Assembly: GCF_025148285.1 (NCBI RefSeq)
Contig: NZ_CP102268.1
Span: forward strand, 3,079,001 to 3,143,000
Source of the DNA: Marvinbryantia formatexigens DSM 14469
GTDB taxonomy: Bacteria; Bacillota; Clostridia; Lachnospirales; Lachnospiraceae
Direction: 5' to 3'
Length of the DNA stretch: 64,000 bases
Within the stretch, counting starts at the first letter, position 1. Each line of letters opens with the position of its first letter. Positions 42,113 to 49,805 of the stretch are shown in pieces. A model generated the notes under the pieces. The model did no database searches. It was given only the letters and a program-made list of their open reading frames with translations, and was not told where the DNA came from. The position numbers and the translations under genes were made by a program.

Positions 42113-42958
42113 ATGGAATATGCAGTATTAAATAATAAAGTAAAAATGCCGATGGCAGGGATTGGAACCTTTCTTCTGACACCGGATGAGGCGGAAAATT
42201 CGGTTGCTCATGCGCTGGAGGACGGCTATCGTCTGATTGATACGGCGAATGCTTATGTAAATGAAAAGGCGGTGGGACGCGCCATAAAGAAATCCGGTGT
42301 TGCCCGCAGCGAAATATTCCTGGAAACGAAGCTGTGGCCGTCCTTCTACGAGCAGGAGGATGCGGTTGAAAAAACGCTGGCGAGACTGGATACCGATTAT
42401 ATTGACCTTCTTCTGATTCACCAGCCGGCGGGAAATTATGCGGCGGGCTACCGTCTGATGGAGAAAGCGTATAAGGAAGGAAAGGTGCGGGCGATCGGTC
42501 TTTCCAATTTCAACGAGGAACAGATACAGGAAATTCTTGATACCTGCGAGGTAAAACCGGCGGTGCTCCAGACAGAGGTGCATCCTTACGACCAGGAGAA
42601 AAAGCTGAAGGATTTTCTGGAAAAATCCGAAATGGTAATCCAGGCGTGGTATCCGCTGGGACACGGAGACGCCGCGCTGCTGCAGGAGCCGGTATTTGCG
42701 AAGCTGGGAGAAAAATACCGGAAGAGCCCGGTTCAGATTATCCTTCGCTGGCACATACAGGACGGCAACATCGTTATCCCCGGTTCAAAGAATCCGGAGC
42801 ATATCCGCGATAACTTTGCTTTGTTTGATTTTGCGCTGACAGAGGCGGAAATGAAGGGAATTGCTGCGCTGGATAAGAATAAGAGATATTACACCAGCAC
42901 GCCGGAGCTGCTGAGAAGCTATGCGGCGATGGTTCCGCCGGTCGACGAGCAGAAATAA
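42113..42958 (+). CDS. Aldo/keto reductase
   Basis: A 281-residue AKR (AKR5-type): Asp and Tyr in LIDTANAYVNEKAVG, Lys in IFLETKLWP, His in LLLIHQP, and VIPGSKNPEHIRDN at the cofactor end. AGGAGG (42101-42106) fixes the start at 42113. The flavodoxin-like lipoprotein follows by 121 bases. This and the other AKR genes differ enough to be old paralogues. Probable role: NADPH-dependent reduction of reactive carbonyls. Confidence 0.92.
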   Translation: MEYAVLNNKVKMPMAGIGTFLLTPDEAENSVAHALEDGYRLIDTANAYVNEKAVGRAIKKSGVARSEIFLETKLWPSFYEQEDAVEKTLARLDTDYIDLLLIHQPAGNYAAGYRLMEKAYKEGKVRAIGLSNFNEEQIQEILDTCEVKPAVLQTEVHPYDQEKKLKDFLEKSEMVIQAWYPLGHGDAALLQEPVFAKLGEKYRKSPVQIILRWHIQDGNIVIPGSKNPEHIRDNFALFDFALTEAEMKGIAALDKNKRYYTSTPELLRSYAAMVPPVDEQK

Positions 42959-43079
42959 CGGAAACCGGGATAAAGGAAATTCCGGCCAGGGAAACGGAAG
43001 TAAGGAAAAACGAGATGCGAAAACGGAAATTGAAATAAAGAAAAATGAAATAAAAAAATGGAATAAAGAAGGTGGGATA

Positions 43080-43790
43080 ATGATGAAGGCAAAAAAATTA
43101 TTCGCGGTGATATTAACGGGAATTACGGCAGCAGGGCTTCTTGCAGGGTGCGGCTCTGCTGCAGGCAGCCAGACACAGAGCACGTCCGGTACGGAAGCGA
43201 GCACGACAGAAGAGGCGCAGAGCACATCCGGCACAGAGACGAGCACGGCAGAAGCGGCGCAGAGCACATCCGATACTGAGGCGAGCACGACAGAAGAGGC
43301 GCAAAGCGGAAAGGTGCTTGTGGTTTATTACTCAGCAACCGGCAATACCGGAGAGGTGGCAGGGTATATTGCAGACGCGATGGACGGCGACCTCTTTGAG
43401 GTGGAACCTGCAGAGCCGTACACCGACGAGGATTTAAACTGGACGGATGATAACAGCCGTGTGACACGGGAGCACGAGGACGAAAGTCTGAGAAATGTAG
43501 AGCTTGTATCGACGACGGTAGAAGACTGGGATTCCTACGATACCGTATTTATCGGCTATCCCATCTGGTGGGGTATCGCCGCGTGGCCGATGGACACTTT
43601 TGTAGAGGCAAATGATTTTACCGGCAAGACGGTCATCCCGTTCTGCACCTCCGCATCTTCGGGGCTGGGAGAGAGCGGCGAGCTTCTGGCGGAACTGGCA
43701 GGCACTGGCGACTGGCTGGAGGGAGAGCGCTTCCGCTCCGGCGCAGACGAGGGCGACGTGCAGGAATGGGTGGAAGGTCTCGGACTGTAA
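43080..43790 (+). CDS. Flavodoxin-like lipoprotein
   Basis: A 236-residue protein with a lipoprotein signal (hydrophobic 7-20, lipobox LAGC with Cys24), a spacer of three 14-residue repeats (STSGTEASTTEEAQ and variants, about 31-75), and a flavodoxin domain starting at VLVVYYSATGNTGEVAGYIADAM, whose TGNT loop binds FMN phosphate. Flavodoxins are usually cytosolic; an exported one could take part in extracytoplasmic electron transfer or flavin use. AAGGTGGG precedes two adjacent ATG codons. Four 39-base repeats follow the stop directly. Confidence 0.88.
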   Translation: MMKAKKLFAVILTGITAAGLLAGCGSAAGSQTQSTSGTEASTTEEAQSTSGTETSTAEAAQSTSDTEASTTEEAQSGKVLVVYYSATGNTGEVAGYIADAMDGDLFEVEPAEPYTDEDLNWTDDNSRVTREHEDESLRNVELVSTTVEDWDSYDTVFIGYPIWWGIAAWPMDTFVEANDFTGKTVIPFCTSASSGLGESGELLAELAGTGDWLEGERFRSGADEGDVQEWVEGLGL

Positions 43791-43795
43791 GTGCG

Positions 43796-43930
43796 GTGCG
43801 GAAATGAGTGGGCAGCTGCAGGAAAATCATCACGGTGTGGAAATGAGTGGGCAACTGCAGAAAAATCATCACAGTGCAAAAATGAGTGGGAAATCTTAGA
43901 GGAATCATCATAGTGTAGAAACGAGAGCAT
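43796..43930 (+). repeat. 39-base tandem repeats after the flavodoxin gene
   Basis: Units start at 43796, 43835, 43874 and 43913 (GTGCGG, GTGTGG, GTGCAA, GTGTAG), each with AATGAGTGGG-like and AATCATCAC-like parts; the last is partial. Divergence increases toward the right. The last ~38 bases of the flavodoxin coding sequence resemble the unit, so the array may have grown from the gene's end. Confidence 0.8.
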
Positions 43931-43960
43931 GACCTCAGAGTATCCGACATAGACACTATA

Positions 43961-43996
43961 AGAGCGGGAGGCTCGTCAGAGAGCGGTCCCGCCCTT
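43961..43996. terminator. Hairpin between convergent genes
   Basis: AAGAGCGGGA-type arm (about 43960-43969) pairs with TCCCGCCCTT (43987-43996) with one mismatch around a 17-base loop, between the flavodoxin gene and the convergent ATC-hydrolase-family gene. It can serve as terminator in both directions. Confidence 0.55.
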
Positions 43997-44002
43997 ATGA
44001 AT

Positions 44003-44635
44003 TTATATGTTTTCTTTGTCCCCGGTAATATAATAATCGCAGTAGCCGCCGCCGTCCGCCAGGGTTTTGCTGCGGTGCAGGACTCCGTGCTGGAGCGTAA
44101 TCATCACATTATCCAGCTCGCAGAACAGCGGCATCAGCTCATCCACGCCCAGTTTTTTTGCATAGGCGCAGATAGGGCAGCGTGTAATCCGGTAATAACA
44201 TGCTCCTTCGCAGGGCTGACCGACGAAATCCACCTTAAAGGAGGTTGGGTAGCGCTTCTCTTTTTCCGGTGTGTACCATTTCACATATTTTACAATATTC
44301 TTCTTGTTCTCACGTTTTCCGCGGTCCGTGTTCAAATCGGTCCGGCTGAAATACCATTTAATATGATACAGGGAACGGCGCATCATTTCCTGCACGATTG
44401 CGGGCGGAATTTTTTTCTGGCTTGCCACATAGGGGGAGACGAAAACAAGGGCGAACAGCTCATTGTATGCCATCGGATTATCGTTTCCGATATCGTCGGC
44501 TTCCGCAACAAGCTTCCGATAGGTCTTCCGGCTTTTCTTTATGATTTCATCCGCATAGGCTTTGCCGTAATTTTCTCTGAGCACCTGTTTCATCGGGCGC
44601 CTGAACAGCCAGAAATAAAAACCGTTATATTTCAT
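44003..44635 (-). CDS. L-2-amino-thiazoline-4-carboxylic acid hydrolase family protein
   Basis: A 210-residue protein whose C-terminal half carries the family's cysteine pattern: CEGACYYRITRCPICAYAKKLG and, later, PLFCELDN and GGGYCDYYI. The best-known member opens the thiazoline ring of ATC on the way to L-cysteine; most family members are uncharacterised, and the Cys residues may instead bind a metal. The N-terminal half is helical. The stop is at the convergent hairpin. Family assignment is from memory of the motif; the reaction is not assured. Confidence 0.72.
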   Translation of the reverse strand: MKYNGFYFWLFRRPMKQVLRENYGKAYADEIIKKSRKTYRKLVAEADDIGNDNPMAYNELFALVFVSPYVASQKKIPPAIVQEMMRRSLYHIKWYFSRTDLNTDRGKRENKKNIVKYVKWYTPEKEKRYPTSFKVDFVGQPCEGACYYRITRCPICAYAKKLGVDELMPLFCELDNVMITLQHGVLHRSKTLADGGGYCDYYITGDKENI

Positions 44636-44720
44636 GATAGTATCTCCTGCGTAGTTGATTTTTCGGGATATCTTTTTTTATCATACCACAATTTTGCGTG
44701 AATGGATACCATCCGGACAT

Positions 44721-44748
44721 AAAAAAGTTTGCGAAAACTAACTTTTTT
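44721..44748. promoter_or_regulatory. Perfect nine-base palindrome before the CobW genes
   Basis: AAAAAAGTT (44721-44729) and AACTTTTTT (44740-44748) flank a ten-base spacer, in the gap between the divergent ATC-hydrolase-family gene and the CobW gene. TATACTAT-like -10 sequences follow. It could be a metal-regulator operator or a two-way terminator-like structure; neither can be decided from sequence. Confidence 0.45.
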
Positions 44749-44832
44749 AAAAATTATAAATATTTTATACTATGTTTACTTGCCGTTTTGAAAAAAAGGC
44801 AGTATACTATCTGGGAATAGGAGGCGGTTAGT

Positions 44833-46095
44833 ATGACCAAAATAGATATTATTTCCGGCTTTCTGGGCGCCGGAAAAACAACACTGATTAAAAAGCTGCT
44901 GAAGGAGGCGTTCTCCGGAGAGCAGGTAGTATTGATTGAAAATGAGTTCGGAGAAATCGGCATTGATGGCGGTTTCCTGAAGGAATCCGGCATTGAGATC
45001 CGGGAGATGAATTCCGGCTGCATCTGCTGCTCGCTGGTGGGGGATTTCGGAAAATCCCTGAAAGAAGTGGTGGACACCTATCATCCGGACCGTATTCTGA
45101 TTGAACCGTCCGGCGTCGGCAAGCTGTCGGATGTGATCAAGGCGGTACAGGATGTACAGGAAAAGATCGACGCAAAGCTGAACAGCTTTACAACGGTTGT
45201 GGATGTTACGAAGTGTAAGCTTTATAATAAAAACTTCGGGGAATTTTTCAGCAATCAGATTGAATACGCAGGCGCGATTATTTTGAGCAGAACGGATAAG
45301 GCGAAGCCGGAAAAGGTGCAGGAGAGCCTGGCGATTCTGCGCGCACTGAATGCGAAGGCGCCGATTATCACGACGCCGGTTGCCAGTCTGCCGGGTGAAA
45401 AGCTTCTGGAAACGATGGAAGGAAGCAAATCTCTGGAGGAAGAGCTGCTTGCGGAGCTTCGTTGCCCGGAGTGCGGGGAAATCCATGAGCATGGAGAAAC
45501 GTGCGGCTGCGGACATGACCACGACCACGAACATCATCATGACCATGAGCATGACGGACATGACCACGAACATCATCATGACCATGAGCACGATGACCAT
45601 GACCACCATGAGCACGAAGACCATGAACACGGCGACCATGACCACCACGGGCACGAAGACCATGAGCATGGTGAGCACGACCATCATGGACATGAGGAAC
45701 ATGACCACGAGCATCATCACGACCATGAGCATGAGGAGCACGAACATCATCACGACCATGAATGCGGCTGCGGACACGATCATGACCATGAGCACCATCA
45801 TCACGGACATCATCATGCGGATGAAGTCTTTACGAGCTGGGGCTGTGAGACGATTAAGACGTATACGAAGGATGAGATCAGCCGGATTCTGCAGACGCTG
45901 GAGAATGACAGCCAATATGGCACGATTCTGCGCGCAAAGGGCATGGTAGCCGGAGCGGACGGAGAGTGGATTTATTTTGACATGGTACCGCAGGAGCATG
46001 AGGTTCGCAGCGGTGCGGCGGAATATACCGGTCGTCTCTGCGTAATCGGTTCTGCTTTGAATGAAGCAAAGCTGGCAGAGCTTTTCGGCGTGTAG
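44833..46095 (+). CDS. CobW-type metallochaperone GTPase with very long His-rich insert
   Basis: A 420-residue G3E GTPase (COG0523). Walker A is GFLGAGKTT at 9-17, the metal-binding CxCC motif is Cys63-Ile-Cys65-Cys66, a Mg loop is EPSGVGKLSD near 95, and the C-terminal CobW domain follows residue 335. Between them, residues ~224-329 are almost only His, Asp, Glu and Gly (roughly half His), bracketed by two CGCGHDHDHEHHH blocks. Such tails store or hand over zinc, nickel or cobalt; this one is unusually long. AGGAGGCGG precedes the ATG. A second CobW-like gene follows at 15 bases. Confidence 0.92.
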   Translation: MTKIDIISGFLGAGKTTLIKKLLKEAFSGEQVVLIENEFGEIGIDGGFLKESGIEIREMNSGCICCSLVGDFGKSLKEVVDTYHPDRILIEPSGVGKLSDVIKAVQDVQEKIDAKLNSFTTVVDVTKCKLYNKNFGEFFSNQIEYAGAIILSRTDKAKPEKVQESLAILRALNAKAPIITTPVASLPGEKLLETMEGSKSLEEELLAELRCPECGEIHEHGETCGCGHDHDHEHHHDHEHDGHDHEHHHDHEHDDHDHHEHEDHEHGDHDHHGHEDHEHGEHDHHGHEEHDHEHHHDHEHEEHEHHHDHECGCGHDHDHEHHHHGHHHADEVFTSWGCETIKTYTKDEISRILQTLENDSQYGTILRAKGMVAGADGEWIYFDMVPQEHEVRSGAAEYTGRLCVIGSALNEAKLAELFGV

Positions 46096-46110
46096 GACGG
46101 AGGGATTTTT

Positions 46111-47058
46111 ATGAACCAGCCGGGTGTTATGGTTTATCTGATGACCGGGTTTCTGGACAGCGGGAAAACACAGTTTCTGAAATTCACGCTGTCCCAGGAT
46201 TATTTCCAGATTCGCGGAAAGACGCTTCTGCTTCTCTGCGAGGATGGCGAGGAGGAATACGATCCGGAGGAACTGAAAAAGTATCACGTGGTAATCGAGC
46301 GGGTGGAACGGCAGGAGGACCTGACGGAGGAGTATCTGAAAGCGCTTGACAAAAAGCACCGCCCGAAGCGCGTGGTCGTGGAATACAACGGCATGTGGAA
46401 GGTAAGTGATTTTGAAAAACTGAAGCTTCCGAATGGCTGGGAGATAGAGCAGAAGCTGACGACGGTGGATGCCAGCACCTTCCAGGTATATCTGAATAAC
46501 CTGAAGCCGCTGTTTGTGGAAATGGTGCGCGGCTCGGAGCTGGTGCTCTTTAACCGCTGCGAAGAAATCAAGCCGCTGGCGGGTTACCGCAGGAGCGTTA
46601 AGGTAGTCAGCCCGCAGGCGGAAGTGGTTTTTGAGGATGAAGAGGGCGAGATTGAAAATATTTTCGGGGATGAAATGCCCTACGATATGAATGCGCCCGT
46701 TATTGAGATACGTCCGGAGGACTACGGAATCTGGTACGTGGATGTTATGGAAAACCAGGAGCGCTACCGGGGAAAAACTGTGGAGTTTACGCTGCAGGCG
46801 AAGAAATATCCGGGCTTCCCGTCCGGCGTGTTTGTGCCGGGACGCATGGCAATGACCTGCTGTGCAGATGACACCACCTTCCTTGGCTATGTCTGCAAAT
46901 GCGGGCAGCAGCCGGAGCCGGAGGACGGCGCCTGGGTGAAAATCCGGGCAAAAATCGGATTTGCGCATCTTTCCGTGTACCGCGGCGTCGGTCCGGTGCT
47001 GAAAGCACAGCTTATAGAGCCGGCGGAAGAAATCAAAGAGATGGTATATTTTAATTAA
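46111..47058 (+). CDS. CobW-like GTPase with TIGR03943-like C-terminal part
   Basis: A 315-residue putative GTPase: Walker A GFLDSGKTQ at 13-21, then ESIVVEYNGMWK in place of the usual Mg-binding EPSG, and no CxCC motif (the corresponding segment LLLLCEDGEEEYDPE has one Cys). The C-terminal half (about 200-315) looks like an OB-type domain with FVPGRMAMTCCADDTTFLGYVCKC, a Cys-rich stretch that could bind metal; this part resembles the TIGR03943 proteins paired with YrxR/YcgR permeases in zinc-responsive loci. CGGAGGG serves the ATG. Tight spacing to the His-rich partner suggests the pair works together in metal delivery. Confidence 0.75.
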   Translation: MNQPGVMVYLMTGFLDSGKTQFLKFTLSQDYFQIRGKTLLLLCEDGEEEYDPEELKKYHVVIERVERQEDLTEEYLKALDKKHRPKRVVVEYNGMWKVSDFEKLKLPNGWEIEQKLTTVDASTFQVYLNNLKPLFVEMVRGSELVLFNRCEEIKPLAGYRRSVKVVSPQAEVVFEDEEGEIENIFGDEMPYDMNAPVIEIRPEDYGIWYVDVMENQERYRGKTVEFTLQAKKYPGFPSGVFVPGRMAMTCCADDTTFLGYVCKCGQQPEPEDGAWVKIRAKIGFAHLSVYRGVGPVLKAQLIEPAEEIKEMVYFN

Positions 47059-47065
47059 GCGATGT

Positions 47066-47208
47066 CAGGGCGCCGGCAATTACAGTGCATATTTCTGCAG
47101 CAGGGGCGCCGGCAATTACAGTGCATATTTCTGCAGCAGGGGCGCCGGCAATTACAGTGCATATTTCTGCAGCAGGGGCGCCGGCAATTACAGTGCATAT
47201 TTTTGCAG
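47066..47208. repeat. 36-base tandem repeats at the MATE 3' end
   Basis: Four units (47066-47100, 47101-47136, 47137-47172, 47173-47208; the first is one base shorter) are nearly identical and directly adjoin. The last contains the TAA and final codons of the MATE gene on the minus strand (...LLQKYAL), so the others are copies of that gene end. There are no spacers, hence no CRISPR. Confidence 0.9.
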
Positions 47209-48510
47209 CAGGAGCGCGCCGGTAATATCCGCCAGTATCCAGCCGATGGGGATGGAGACCCAGATGCCGGTGACGCCAATCTGCGGGATCGCGGAGAGCA
47301 GATAGGCGAGGATGACGCGCGTTCCGAGTGAGATAACCGTGAGTATAACGGAAATACCGGGGCGGCCGACTGCGCGGAAATAACCGTAAAAAAGAAACAG
47401 GATACCGATGCCGGAATAAAAGACGGCTTCGATTCGCAGATAGCCTGCGCCGATGGCAATGATATCGGCGCGGGAGCTGTCGACGAAAAGCCCCATCAGC
47501 GGGCGTGCAAAGAAGCAGACGGACAGCCCCACAGTCAGACTGAAGACAACGGCAGTGACGGCGGCACTGCGGATACCGGAGCGTATGCGTTCCTTTTTGC
47601 CTGCGCCATAATTCTGCGCGATAAAGGTGGAAAATGCATTGCCGAAATCCTGCACGGGCATATAGGCGAAGGAATCAATTTTGACAGCGGCGGCAAAGGC
47701 CGCCATCACGGCGGTGCCGAAGCTGTTTACGAGTCCCTGCACCATCAGAATCCCCAGATTCATCACAGACTGCTGCAGGCAGGTAAGTGCGGACAGTCCG
47801 GCGATATCCTTCAGAATAGAAGCATTCCAGCGCATATGCGCTTTTTTTATGCGCAGATGCGGGAAGCACAGATAGTAGTAAAGCAGGATACCGGTGCCGG
47901 AGACATACTGCGAGAGTGCCGTGGCGATAGCGGCGCCTTTTACGCCCCAGTGAAATACCAGCACAAACAGCAAATCAAGTGCTACGTTAAGAAGTGCACA
48001 GACGGCAAGGAAAATCAGCGGTATCACAGAATTTCCGACCGCGCGCAGAAGACTGGCAAAGTAGTTATAAAGGAACGTGGCGAAAATGCCGGCAAATACA
48101 TACAGCAGGTATTCCTGCATCAGCGGGCGTATACCGGAAGGCACGCGCATAAACGTCAGAATAAAGTCCATACCGGGATAGACCAGGATATTCAAAAGCA
48201 GCGTGACAGCTCCAATCAGAAGAAAGGACAGAAAAAAACCGTTTTTCATACAGTCAAAATCCCGCCTGCCAAACTGCATGGAAAAAAAGGCTCCGCTTCC
48301 CATGCAGAGACCCAGCAGGATGGAGGTAAGAAACACCATTAGCGTATAGGAGGAGCCGACGGCGGCGAGGGCATCCGCGCCCAGAAAACGCCCGACGATC
48401 CAGGTGTCTGCCACATTATAAAGCTGCTGAAGAAGATTTCCTGCTATCAGCGGGAGCGCAAACCTTAAAAGCTTCTTTGTAATATTTCCTTCGGTTAGAT
48501 CGTACTGCAT
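47188..48510 (-). CDS. MATE family efflux transporter
   Basis: A 440-residue, 12-helix exporter (KKLLRFALPLIAGNLLQQLYNVADTWIVGRFLGADALAAVGSS is the first helix pair; the second half starts near residue 220). It is convergent with the CobW genes, which end 130 bases away; the space between is filled with tandem copies of this gene's own 3' end. AAAGGT precedes the ATG on the minus strand. Substrate unknown; MATE proteins of this group export cationic compounds with Na+ or H+. Confidence 0.93.
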   Translation of the reverse strand: MQYDLTEGNITKKLLRFALPLIAGNLLQQLYNVADTWIVGRFLGADALAAVGSSYTLMVFLTSILLGLCMGSGAFFSMQFGRRDFDCMKNGFFLSFLLIGAVTLLLNILVYPGMDFILTFMRVPSGIRPLMQEYLLYVFAGIFATFLYNYFASLLRAVGNSVIPLIFLAVCALLNVALDLLFVLVFHWGVKGAAIATALSQYVSGTGILLYYYLCFPHLRIKKAHMRWNASILKDIAGLSALTCLQQSVMNLGILMVQGLVNSFGTAVMAAFAAAVKIDSFAYMPVQDFGNAFSTFIAQNYGAGKKERIRSGIRSAAVTAVVFSLTVGLSVCFFARPLMGLFVDSSRADIIAIGAGYLRIEAVFYSGIGILFLFYGYFRAVGRPGISVILTVISLGTRVILAYLLSAIPQIGVTGIWVSIPIGWILADITGALLLQKYAL

Positions 48511-48624
48511 ACCGATACCTTTCTATACAGATCCATGTGGAAAATGCATTTCATATCTTTCAAATTATAGCATCCGGGCGCGGTCTTGCCAAGAAAATTG
48601 TGCAGAAGAAACAAAGAACAGTGG

Positions 48625-48653
48625 TTCACAAATTTTACCATAAATGATACAAT
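48625..48653 (+). promoter_or_regulatory. Promoter of the nitroreductase gene
   Basis: TTCACA (48625-48630) and TACAAT (48648-48653) with a 17-base spacer stand 37 bases before the start. No operator is evident. Confidence 0.6.
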
Positions 48654-48689
48654 AAATACGCAAATGCGAGTTTGAGAGGAGGATTTATC

Positions 48690-49211
48690 ATGAGCAATAC
48701 ATTAGATACCATACTGACGAGAAGAAGTATCCGCAAATATAAACCGGACATGGTTCCGAAGGAAATTCTGGATAAAATCGTGCAGGCGGGCACGTATGCT
48801 GCTACCGGACTGGGAAAGCAGTCGCCCATTATCCTGGCAGTGACAAACAAAGAGCTGCGCGATAAGCTTTCGAAAATGAACGCGGAGGTTATGGGGACAT
48901 CCTCGGACCCGTTTTACGGGGCGCCGGTCGTTCTGGTCGTGCTGGCAGATAAAAGCCGCGGGACTTATGTCTACGACGGCAGTCTGGTGATGGGAAATCT
49001 GATGCTGGCGGCGCATGAGCTGGGCATTGCAAGCTGCTGGATTCATCGCGCAAAGGAAGAGTTTGAAAGCCCGGAGGGAAAAGAAATTTTAAAATCTCTC
49101 GGAATCGAAGGCGATTATGAGGGAATCGGACACTGCATTCTGGGGTATGCTGATATGGAAGCACCGGAGGCGGTGCCGCGGAAAGAAAATTACGTATATT
49201 ATGTAGAATAG
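48690..49211 (+). CDS. Nitroreductase family flavoprotein
   Basis: A 173-residue FMN-dependent oxidoreductase of the small NfsA/NfsB-like group: TLDTILTRRSIRKYKPDMVP is the FMN phosphate site, ATGLGKQSPIILAV follows, and GIASCWIHRAKEEF is the C-terminal flavin contact. It would reduce nitro compounds, quinones or enones with NAD(P)H. Strong GAGGAGG ribosome site. It precedes pth by 18 bases, so it may be co-transcribed with the pth-mfd operon, though its own promoter is present. Confidence 0.92.
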   Translation: MSNTLDTILTRRSIRKYKPDMVPKEILDKIVQAGTYAATGLGKQSPIILAVTNKELRDKLSKMNAEVMGTSSDPFYGAPVVLVVLADKSRGTYVYDGSLVMGNLMLAAHELGIASCWIHRAKEEFESPEGKEILKSLGIEGDYEGIGHCILGYADMEAPEAVPRKENYVYYVE

Positions 49212-49229
49212 AAACGGTGGAAACGGAAA

Positions 49230-49805
49230 ATGTATATTATCGCAGGACTTGGCAATCCGGGCAGACAGTATGCCCACACCCGGCACAACGTGGGATTTGA
49301 TACCATAGATGTGCTTGCAGAGAAATATAATATAAAAGTAGAATATGAAAAGGGCAGGGCGCTGACCGGCAGCGGCAGAATCGAAGGACAGAGCGTGCTG
49401 CTGGTAAAGCCGCTCACCTTTATGAACCTGAGCGGGGAGAGCATCCGGGCGCTGGCGGACTTTTATAAAATTGACGGGACATCGCAGCTTATTGTAATCT
49501 ACGATGATATCAGTCTGCCGCCGGGGCAGCTTCGCATCCGCGAGAAGGGAAGCGCAGGCGGGCATAACGGCATAAAAAGCATTATCTCCCACCTGGGCGG
49601 ACAGGAGTTTCTGCGCATTAAGGTGGGCGTCGGGGAAAAGCCAGCCGGATGGGATCTTGCGGATTACGTGCTCAGCCGTTTTTCGCAGGAGGAGCGTCAG
49701 AAGGTGGAGGAAGCGCTGAAGCGCGCCGCCGATGCCGCCGTGTGTCTGATGACGGACGGCGTGGAAGCGGCAATGAATGAATATAACAGGAAGGTATCAG
49801 AATGA
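49230..49805 (+). CDS. pth: Peptidyl-tRNA hydrolase
   Basis: A 191-residue bacterial Pth that rescues stalled tRNAs by cleaving the ester bond to the nascent peptide. Catalytic His20 sits in AHTRHNVGF after the Asn10 of GLGNPG; FMNLSGESI and YDDISLPPGQLRIREKGSAGGHNGIKSI are the other signatures. The length is normal. Its stop overlaps the mfd start by four bases (ATGA), the common order in Clostridia. Confidence 0.96.
   Translation: MYIIAGLGNPGRQYAHTRHNVGFDTIDVLAEKYNIKVEYEKGRALTGSGRIEGQSVLLVKPLTFMNLSGESIRALADFYKIDGTSQLIVIYDDISLPPGQLRIREKGSAGGHNGIKSIISHLGGQEFLRIKVGVGEKPAGWDLADYVLSRFSQEERQKVEEALKRAADAAVCLMTDGVEAAMNEYNRKVSE

Noticed and set aside
43796-43930. CRISPR or coding extension suspected from 39-base repeats
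   Set aside because: No spacers; units decay progressively. The frame through them starts without a ribosome site within the flavodoxin gene.
45502-45819. Frameshift or assembly artefact in the His-rich insert
   Set aside because: The frame stays open and both flanking CobW parts are in phase; low-complexity His tails are known in this family.
44776-46968. A 730-codon open frame on the minus strand over the CobW genes
   Set aside because: It is the antisense of the real genes, held open by the His-rich repeats and codon bias; the Met/Val-rich stretch is only the complement of His codons, and there is no ribosome site.
47066-47208. CRISPR array suspected from 36-base repeats
   Set aside because: The units abut directly with no spacers and include the end of the MATE coding sequence; no cas gene is near.
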